Positions 19,366 to 28,513 of a DNA stretch of 30,000 nucleotides are shown here, piece by piece. The DNA is from Prorocentrum cordatum. Lineage: Eukaryota; Sar; Dinophyceae; Prorocentrales; Prorocentraceae. The notes under the pieces were generated by a model. That model had not been told where the DNA came from. It saw nothing but the letters and a program-made list of their open reading frames with translations, and did not search any database. The first letter of the stretch is position 1; each line of letters begins with the position of its first letter. Location of the stretch: contig CAUYUJ010017908.1 in assembly GCA_963575745.1 (NCBI GenBank), positions 1 to 30,000 of the forward strand, written 5' to 3'. The position numbers and the translations under genes are program-made.

Positions 19366-19555
19366 TGAATTTCACAACGTAGATTGCACCACATAATGTG
19401 CACCATGCGTATTGATCCACATTTATTGGGCAACATCGGTTGCTAGAAGCACACATTGTGTGTTCTTGTGTGTGTGTGTGTGTTCCATAATGGCAATGAC
19501 TTGTATATGTGAGTTTATGTATATGTACGCATACACACCAATGTGTGCTAATATA

Positions 19556-19598
<43 letters not shown>

Positions 19599-19600
19599 CT
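19366..19600. repeat. CACAACGTAGATTG units with GT and AT microsatellites
   Basis: Units of the family seen at 17755-17875 are followed by (GT)n at 19467-19482 and by (AT)n at 19546-19596. The AT tract ends about 20 bp before the spliced-leader-like sequence upstream of the gene. Confidence 0.75.
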
Positions 19601-19615
19601 GTACACATTTAGGTC

Positions 19616-19643
19616 CCCTTTGGCTCAAGCCGTTTTGGCCGAG
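19616..19643 (+). other. Relict dinoflagellate spliced-leader sequence(s)
   Basis: TTTGGCTCAAG at 19619-19629 equals the last 11 bases of the conserved 22-base dinoflagellate spliced leader, and 12 of the 14 bases at 19616-19629 agree. It is followed at once by CCGTTTTGGCCGAG (19630-19643), which resembles a second, degraded leader end. It lies 152 bp before the SPEF2-like start codon and on the same strand. Genomic leader relics upstream of genes are known as marks of retroposed trans-spliced mRNA (Slamovits and Keeling). Confidence 0.55.
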
Positions 19644-19780
19644 AAGGGGCCTCCAGAGGGGGCGCGACCGCGCGCCCCCCTCCCGCGCGCGCAGACGGGC
19701 GGGCCTTCCCGAAGACTGGGAGGGCGCGGGTCCCACTTCGCGGCGGCCCTGCCCAACTGCAGAGGCTGGCGTGGGGGGCC

Positions 19781-20555
19781 ATGTCCGAGCTGCTCCAGAA
19801 CTGGCTGAACAACGAGGTGGGCCTCTCTACGAACATCACCAACTTCGAGAAGGACTTCTCGAACGGCTACCTGTTCGGCGAGATCCTGAACAAGTTCCGG
19901 CAGCAGGATGACTTCGACATGTTCCAGAACGGTACTGCTCACGAGGCGAAGATATCCAACTTCAAGCTGTTACAGCCCACGCTCAAGGCGCTGGGCATCA
20001 AGTTCAACGCCACGCAGAGCAACGGGATCATGAACGCAGAACGCGGAGCGTCTCTTCGCCTGTTGTACCAGCTGAAGATGGCATCCGAGAAGCTCGCCCT
20101 GGCTGCCGACAGCGCTGGCACAAAGGGCAGCGGCGTCACCAAAAACCTGCGAGTGGCGCGCGACACCTTCGACAACCACGAGCAGCGCTTCTTCGAGCAC
20201 CGCTTGCGCGCCACCTGCGTGAACGTCAAGCAGGTCCGACTCGAGAAGGTGACGAGCAAGTTCGTGCATCACAAACACGTGGCGGAGGCCATGGCGATCG
20301 AAGGGGACGCCGAGGACAAGATGCTGCTCCAGGAGGCGCAGGATGTCCACAGGCACAACACGCGCACGCGCCTGCTCCAGAACAAGTGGATCAAGGAGGA
20401 GGAGACCAGGCGGGGCATCGAGCAGTGGGACATCAACATGCAGGTGAAGTCCATGCGCGAGAGCCAGGAGAAGCACTTTGCGTACCGCGTGAAGAGCAAG
20501 ATATTGGAGAGGGACACCGCCGTCCGGCAGGCTAAGACGTCGGAGGTCCGCGGCG
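19781..20555 (+). CDS. SPEF2: SPEF2-like exon 1: CH-like domain and first helical segment
   Basis: Residues 1-258. Residues 1-105 form the CH-like domain (blocks SNGYLFGEILNKF, ISNFKLLQPTLKALGIKF and GASLRLLYQLKMA), thought to bind microtubules or partners in this family. The rest is rich in Lys/Glu/Gln/Arg with helical periodicity. The in-frame end is inferred at 20555 with a GC donor, because the heptamer GGCGTGG is present both here (20555-20561) and at the acceptor (21686-21692). This gives phase 1, as exon 2 requires. A GT at 20546 would give the wrong phase. Confidence 0.88.
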
Positions 20556-23500
20556 GCGTGGACCTTAGTGGGCCCTGGGAGCCGCAGTGCAGCTTTACAG
20601 CCTCTCCAAGAATCTGGCCCCTGAGTGTGAAGGGTTTCTCACCGGAACGGAAAACCAACGGCGCCAGAATCGGAACCAGAACCAGAATTGGAGCACAAAA
20701 GCGGCGACGGAGCCGGAACACATTGGCCTGGCGAGGAACCCAACCATGTGCAGGTGTCAGTACCGCGCGGCAAGAGACGAAGGAGGGGGAGATCGTTTGG
20801 CGCCACGAAGCGTGTGGACAGGTGTGCCAAAATGGGCTTGGGGACGGTTGTGATTCCTACCACTGCGTCCTTCCGTGGAGCTTCTTATCAATCGGGCCAC
20901 GAAGCGTGTGAGGGGTGTACCGAACCAGGTCTGGGGACGCTTGCGACTTCTGCCACTGGGGCCTTCGTTGGAGCTCCCTAGGGGGCCACGAAGCATGTGA
21001 AGCGTGTGCCGAAAAATGCGTGACGCCACCCTGTGGACGGTGCCGCTGGTGGAGCTGCCTATGGGGCCACGAAGCGTGTGAGCGGTATACCGAAACGGAC
21101 GTGACGCCCACATGTTGACGCTTCCTTTGGGGCCTTTGGTGGTGATACCTGGGGGGCCACGAAGCGTGCGAAAGGTGTGCCGAAACGAGAGTGGCGCCCA
21201 CGTGTGGACGGTGCCTCTGGGGCCTATGTGGAGCACCCTGTGGAGCCACGAAGCGTGTGAAGCGTGTGCCGAACAAGATGTGACGTCACCCTGTGGACGG
21301 TGCCAATGGGGCCTTCGGAGGAGCTCCCTATGGGGCCTTCAAGCGTGTGAGGGGTGTGTGGAAATGGGTGTGGCGCCACCATGTGGGCGGTGCCACTGGG
21401 CCTTCGGTTGGGCGCCCTAACCTTCGGTGGGGCGCCCTAAGGGGCCACGCAACGTGTGAGGGGTGTGTGCCAGAACAGAGTTCTGCGGAGGGCAGAGGCA
21501 GGGGAAGGAGGGAGGAGGAGGGAGGAGGAGGAAGGAGGCAGTGAGAGAGACGCGGGGCGCTTCTGGTTCAAAACGGAGACCCAACACCACAGACTTGATG
21601 GGAAACAGGCGAAGAAATCATAAACGAGCATGGGAACAAGGAACCGGAGCACAACTCGGCCTTGTCGTTTTCAGGGCCTACCTAAGGCGTGGCCAGCTTT
21701 GAGACGGGCCTGCTGGACCTCGGGCTCGTGTCCCAGCGGGAGGTGGCGCGCACCACCGTGCTGGACGAGGACTCCGACGATGACAGCGACCGCTCCGACC
21801 TGCAGCCGGAGCGGCTGCTGGCTGCGACCACGCAGGCGACCAGCGGTGCCGAGCTGACCCAGGCGCTTGAGGCCAGGATGCCGAGCGCGCGCGAGCTGGA
21901 GCCTCAGTGGTGGGTAAACGCAGAGACATGCTCGCGTCGTGAAGAACTCACAGAGGACAGCCCTTGGCCGCTTTCGTCCTCTGGGGGCCTTCGCCAGGCT
22001 TCAGGACCGTCAATGCACGACTCGGGAGGAATGACCGACCCTGACGAAAGAGTCGGGGCTTCGGGGGCCCAACTCTGGAAAAATCAAGGCGTCGGATGTC
22101 TGGGAAGGCGCCGATGAGGCTGCCCCCCCCTCGCTCTCGCTTTTCTGGGCCGCGGCCGGACTCGCCTCGGGACTCCTGGCCACAGCGCACCCCTGGGGAG
22201 TGGCGGCGTCGTCGTCGTTTTGCCACCCCCACGTCCTAGGAGCAGGAACCTCCGATTCCCATATGTATTCGTCCTCGAGCCCCCCTCCCTCTCCTCCTCC
22301 TCCTCCTCCTCCTCCTCCTCCTCCTCCTCCTCCTCTTTCTCCTCCTCCTCCTCCTCCTCCTCCTCCTCCTCCTCTTGAGCGCCTCCTCCTGGCCTCGTCA
22401 GGGTGTCCTCCGGCACCCTTTCTTGCCTCCTCGTCCCCGCCCCCTCCTCCAGCTCATCTCTGCTCAAGTGGTTCCAGCCCTTCGCGCCCTGAGGCGTGCT
22501 GGTGGGGCGGGGCCGGCGCTTCGCCCGAGGCTCCCTCACCGTGTGTGATTCCGAGGCTTGGAGTCTGCAGCACCTTCACGGAGGGAGGGCGGGTCCTTTC
22601 CAAGATGTGGCTCTTGCCGTAGCGCCGCGCGCGTTCGTGGTAAACGTCTGCAATCTTCTCACGGATGGAGGGCGGATCCTTCTCAAAAAGTGGCTCTCGC
22701 CTTAGCGCCGCGTGTTTTCGTTGCAACAGACTGCCATCGTTTCGCGGATGGAGGGTGAGTCCTTTGCAGAATATGGCTCGCGCCTTAGCGCCGCACGCAT
22801 TCGCCTTAAAAGTTTGCAAGAGTTTCGCGGATGCAGGGCAAGTCCTTTTTCAAAATTTGGCTCTCGCCTCAGCGCCGCGCGCATTCCCCGCAAAAGTTCC
22901 AAGAATTCCAGGCGTGGAGGGCGGGCCCTTTTTCCATTGTGCTTTTCGCCTGCTTGCGCCGCGCATTTTCGTTGCGAGAGCTTGCAAGAGTTTGATTCGG
23001 GGGTGGACAGAACCCCCAACAGTGACACGTCGATTAGTGAATTGTCCCTTTTCGGTTTTCGAGAGGGCGCCGTGGCCGTTATTTTCCAGGCCTGCGCCCG
23101 CCAGGTTTGGGCCTCAGGTCGTTTTCACGAAACCACGTTCTACTAGAGGGGGGTCTGTCCATCCCCGATTGATGGACGGAGGGTGCGTCGTGCTCACGAT
23201 GTGGTCCTCGCCCCGGCGCCGCGCGCACTCGTCGTAGCAGCTTGCGAGAGCTTCACGGACGGAGGGCGGGCTCTTTTCCAGGATGTGGCCCTCGCCGTGG
23301 CGTCGCGCACACTCGTGGTAAAGGCCTCTACGGTAGTTGCACGGGTGGAGGGCTAGTCGTCTTCGAAATGCGGTTCTCGCCCCAGGGCCGCGCGCACTCG
23401 CTGCAGAAGCCTGCAGGAGCGCTGCACGGAGGGAGGGCGGAGATCCGTTTCACACTGCTGCTATGATCGCCCCAGGCGCCGCGCGCAGTCCTCGCATAAA

Positions 23501-26500
23501 AGTTTGCAGGAGCTTCCTGGAGGGAGGGCGAGGCCTTTTTCGGGGTGCGGCTACAAGCGCCGCGCGCACGCCTCGTACAAAAGTCTGCAGGAGCTTCCCG
23601 GGTGGAGGGCGGGCCCTCCTTCGGGGTGCGGCTGTCGCCCCAGGGCCGCCCACATATGCGGCGTATCGGTTTGCAGGAGCCTCCCGGGAGGAGGGCGGGC
23701 TGTCTCCAGAACGCGGCTCTCGTCCCGGCGCCGCGCGCACTCCTGGTAATTAGGAGTCTGCAGGAGTCTCGCGGGCGGAGTGCGTGCCTCTTCAGGATGT
23801 GGTTCTCTCGCCCCGGGGCAGCGCACGTGCGCTGCAACAGTTTGAGAGAGCTTCCCGGATGGAGGGCGTGCCGTTTGCAAAATGTGGTTCCCGCCCCAGC
23901 GCCGCGCACATTCGTGAATGGCGTTTGCAAGAATTTCACGGATGGACGGCGTGCTGTTTTCAGGATGTGGTTCTCGCTTTGACGCCGAGCAGCTTCGCCT
24001 TAAAGCTCGCAGGAGTTTCACGGATGTGGGCGGGCCGTTTCCTACATGCGGCTCTCGCCCCAGCGCCGCGCACATTCGCCTTAAACGTTTTGCCGAATGT
24101 TTGAGGATGGAGGGCAGGTCTTTTTCAATGCGTGGTTCTCGCCGAAGCGCCGCGCGCATTCCTTGTAAAAGTTTGCAAGAGCTTCCCGGATGGAAGGTGG
24201 GTGGTTCTCGCCTCAGCGCCGCGCGCATGTATCTGACAAGTTTACACCAGTTTCGCGGGCTCTTATGGTTGACGTGCAGAAAGTGTGTTCGGGAACGATT
24301 TTGGATTGTCAGGGCGCATCAGTCACGCGATGCTGGATCGCCAGGACGCAAGAGTAAACTTCATTCGCGGCGTTGAAGTCGAAGGAGTGGTGCTTCGGCA
24401 AGATGGGGAACCTCAGACAGCTGTCTTCCAACGGGGCACTTCTAGCAGTGAAAGCACAGTCTCGCAGGGACTGTGAAGAGGGAGTTTGGAGGGAGGGCTT
24501 ACTTCAACATCGTTGATGCGCCTAGGGTTTACACTGGTCCTCCTCCTCTTCCTCCTCCCCAGGAGCAGGAGGCGGGGCTCTTCCTGCGGAGGAACAAGGA
24601 GTCGAAGCGGGCTGGCAGCGTCGCGAGGAAGGAGCGCGAACGCAGGAGGAGGCGTGTGCTGGTGGAGCAGCAGCGCGAGCAGACCCTGGTGGAGGAGAGC
24701 GCGCTGGAGGGGGTCCTGCTGGAGAAGCTGAACCGCGAGCCGCTCGAGGAGCAGGCCATCGGCTACAGCGCGTGGAGGACGAGGCGCTACGAGGACGTCA
24801 TCGTCGGCAACCGCCAGCTGAGGCAGCAGGACTACAGCTCGCGGGCCAAGTCGGCCCAGCGGGAGGCCCTGAAGCAGGACCAGACGCTGCTGGACGAGGC
24901 CCTCGAGGACATGCGCGCACAGGGCGAGCGAGAGCGCGCGCGCTACCGCGCCGAGGAGCGGGGCAGGCAATCCAGGCTGAGGGCGCAGCTGAGCGAGGAG
25001 TGCGAGGGCATCCTGGAGCTGGTGGCGGGCCTGGCGGAGGCCGCCCTGCACCAGGAGCAGCTCACGGACAAGAGCGAGGTGGACGAGACCCTCTGGCGGG
25101 AGTGGATGGCCATGTTCACCGCCAGCGCGCCGGCGCCTCGGTGTCTGCTGAGCACGCGATGGGCTATCACAGATCGCGGTGATATCGGGGGATCGCGTGA
25201 TCGCCGATCACGGGGTCGGTGCGGCTGGATCACGCCATCGTCCGCGCTGGCATGCGTGATCGAGCCGCGATCGGGGCTGCGATCGAATCACGAGATCGGG
25301 TGGCGTTATCGGCCGAGTGATCAGCCAGACACTACCCTGAGATCCGACGTCGTGTGTTCCTCGCAACGTCGGCCCCCAGAGGTCCGGAGATTTTCCCCAG
25401 GACGAGTTTGGCATCCTGAATAGTTTTTTGACGCTCCTGGGGCCCGGCGAAGGCCTCCAGAGGCCGCAAATTGCCAAAAACATTCGTCTTGAGTTTCTCG
25501 CGACGTCGGAGGTTGTTGGGTGGGTAATTTTCCATACGGGGTCTCCAGAAGTCCCGACCCTTTCCCCAGGGCCGGTTTTTCATCCCGAGCCGTTTTTTTA
25601 CAATCCCAGGGCCCAGCGAGGGCCTCCAGAGGCCGAAAATTGCCAAAAACATTCGTCTTGAGTTGCTCGCGACGTCGGAGGTTGTTAGGTCATTTTATCA
25701 CACGGGGTCTCCAGAAGTCCCGACCCTTTCCCCTGGGCATGTTTTTCATCCTGAGGTGTTTCTTTTTAGAGTCCCCGGGCCCAGCGAGGGCCTCCGGAGG
25801 CCGAAAATACGTAGCGGAAAACCTCCGTCTTGATTTTTTCAATGCGCTGGGTCTCTGGGTAAGTCAAAAACCCTAATAAGGACGCGCGACTTTGCTCAGG
25901 GTACCCTTGCGTCCTTGCTCTTCCTTGCTCTTGCGTCCTTGAGGTTTTCGTCGTCCGCTGCCCCAAAAATCCCAACTTCGGCTCCCAAGGGTCTTGCGTC
26001 CTTACCGCGCGTCCTTATTAGGGTTTCTGACTTTAGCGGAAAACCTCCGTCCTGATTTTTTCAAGGCGCTGGGTCTCTGGGTAAGGCCAGTGCCCGCGCC
26101 GGGGACGCTGGCCTCCGAGCCGGCGGACATCTACCCGCTGACGGCGCAGCCGCCGGACGCCGCCAGCGCCATCCTTGAGGAGTCAGTGAGGGGAAGCACA
26201 CACACACAGACATAATGGATTGTCGGCTCCCAGGAATATACAGTCAAAAACCCTAATAAGGACGCGCGATTTTGCTCAGGATACCCTTGCGTCCTTGTTC
26301 TTCCTTGCTCTTGCGTTCTTGGGGTTTTCGTCGTCCGCCGCCCCAAAAATCCCAACGTCGGCTTCCAAGGGTCATGCGTCCTTGCCGCGCGTCCTTATTA
26401 GGGTTTTTGACTGTAATGGATCGTCGGCTCCCAGGAATGTAGGGGAAGACATCTGGGAAGCGGGGGGGAAGACAAGGCAGCCCAGAAGATGTAGAGGCAG

Positions 26501-28482
26501 ATCTATGGGGAGTCCTGGAACATCTGTGCCTGTTTGTTTGTGTGCCCCTGGGCCCCCTGGGTCGGATTGACCAAAAAGGGGGTCCAGCTGAAAGGGGGTG
26601 GTGCAATAGATTTGGGGCAGTCGATTTATGGGGTTGCAGTACATGTGGGGCGTGCAATGCACTCCGGGGCGCAGATGTGTTGCTGGATTTACGACTTGCA
26701 ACACACTCCTTGCAACACAATTCAATACAAGTCGCCGGCGCAGTGCACCTGCAACACAGCTGCCCCAAATCTATTTTGCACCACCCCCTTCCAGCTGGAC
26801 CCCCTTTTTCGCCACGAACGAAATGGGTACGGAAAGAATGGGCACAATGCCCAACAGCAGCTCCTGTTCATTTAGAGCAGGACTCGCTGTCCGCGCCGCC
26901 GCGGCCCGTGTCCATTCGAGACAGAAGGCCGCCTGCCCAACAGCGGCCGCTGTTGGCTTGGGACAACCTTTGTGGTTGGGCATTGTGCCCATTTTTTCCG
27001 TACCCATTTCGGGCTTCCAAGCTTTTGGGCCCCCCCCCCGCTGGAAGGAGGCCGCCCTCCGGGACTACACGGAGGGCCGCGGGCAGTGGGAGCCGCGGAG
27101 GCCGCCGGCGCCGGCGGCCCCCGCCGCGCCGGAGGGCGCGCAGGAGGGCGCGGCCCAGGCTGCAGAGATCCAACGCGTGGTGAAAATCGAGACGCCTTCT
27201 CGGCAGGCCTCGTCGATCCTCGATCCTCGTCGCTCCTGGATCGTCGAGCGACCCCCCAAAGAAAAGCGCGCCTGGCGCCCCGTCGATCCGCGATGCCTCC
27301 TCCCGGGATAGCTCTCGTGTTTTTTTTGTTGCGGTCGCTCTCGGCGTTTGGGAGGCCCCGGCTGGGCCCCAGGGCTGGCAGAGAGTGGCTCGGGCTGAAG
27401 AGCCGGCCCTGGGGCAAGGGTCGGGACTTGCCCGGGGGCCCCGCCTCGGAGAAGCCACGGCGTCGGATCTCTGGGGGAGGGCGCCGCGGCCGCGGCCGCG
27501 GCGGGGGCCGTGCAGGCCGTGCAGGCCGGGCCGGGCGGCGCGGGAGGGCCTCTCGACGCGGCGGCCGAGGTGCGGGCCGCGCTGGAGGGCGAGGCCGCGG
27601 CGCTCAGCTTCGCCTCGCGGCTGAGCGCCGAGGTGGACTTCGTGGGCGGCCGCCCGGTGAACTACCGCCTCGGCGTGGTGGTCGCGTCGATGCTCGAGCG
27701 GAGGCACCCGCTGCCGCCGCAGCCCGAGCCGCCGCCCGTGCCAGACGTGCCCCTGAAGCTCGTGCTGACCGGCAAGCCGTTCGCGGGCAAGAAGCTGATC
27801 GCCAGTCGCATCGCGCAGAGCTACAACCTGCAGGTCGTCGACGTCAACGAGGTGCTTCGGGAGTGCCTCGCCCTGAGCAGGCGCCCAGACGTCGGCTCGA
27901 CCGAACCAATAGACATGCTGTCCTTCTCGATGGACGCGGCAGACGAGAAGTGCAGGCAGTGCGAGGAGCAGGGCAACCCGTACGTCCGCCGGTTGCAGCA
28001 GCTTGGGTACGAGGCGCAGGACCTTCTCGATGCCGGCGAGGCCATCAGCGACGAGCTCTACGTCGACATGGTGACCACCAAGATCAGGTCCCTCTTCCCA
28101 GACCGCCTGCCCAAGCCGAAGCCCTCGCTGGCCGACTCCGCGGCGGCCGAGGAGGCAGCGGCACCCGCGGACGCGGCCGCCCCGGAGCCCGCACTCGAGG
28201 AGGAGGGGAGCGACGAGGAGGCGGCCGCCAACGACTGGGCGGAGGGCGGCGTGGCAAACGCCGACGTCACGCGGCTGGCCGCCGCGCCCGCCCCGGCGGC
28301 GGCGGAAGAGGCTGCTGCCGCAGCTGACTCGCCCGGCCCCCACGCCGAGGAGGTCTGCGGCTGGGTCCTCGTGGGCCACCCCGAGGGCGCGGAGCAGCTG
28401 GGCCTGCTGGAGCGCTTCCTGTCCGGCTGGGTGGAGCCCTCGTGCCGGCCCGCGCCTGAGGCGGAGGTCCGCAAGGCCGAGG

Positions 28483-28513
<31 letters not shown>

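Noticed and set aside
20543-20551. GT at 20546 as the intron 1 donor
   Set aside because: It would end exon 1 in phase 0, while exon 2 must be entered in phase 1 because an in-frame stop lies directly upstream of its acceptor. The GC site at 20556 gives the right phase and sits in the repeated heptamer.
22566-24245. CRISPR-like array (regular repeats)
   Set aside because: Units vary along their whole length with no conserved-repeat and unique-spacer pattern, and the context is an intron of a eukaryotic gene.
25812-25861. A 50-bp microexon between AG and GTAAGT left of MITE copy 1
   Set aside because: The string has splice-like borders only because it is the duplicate of the acceptor region before exon 4. 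Its translation has no counterpart in the protein.
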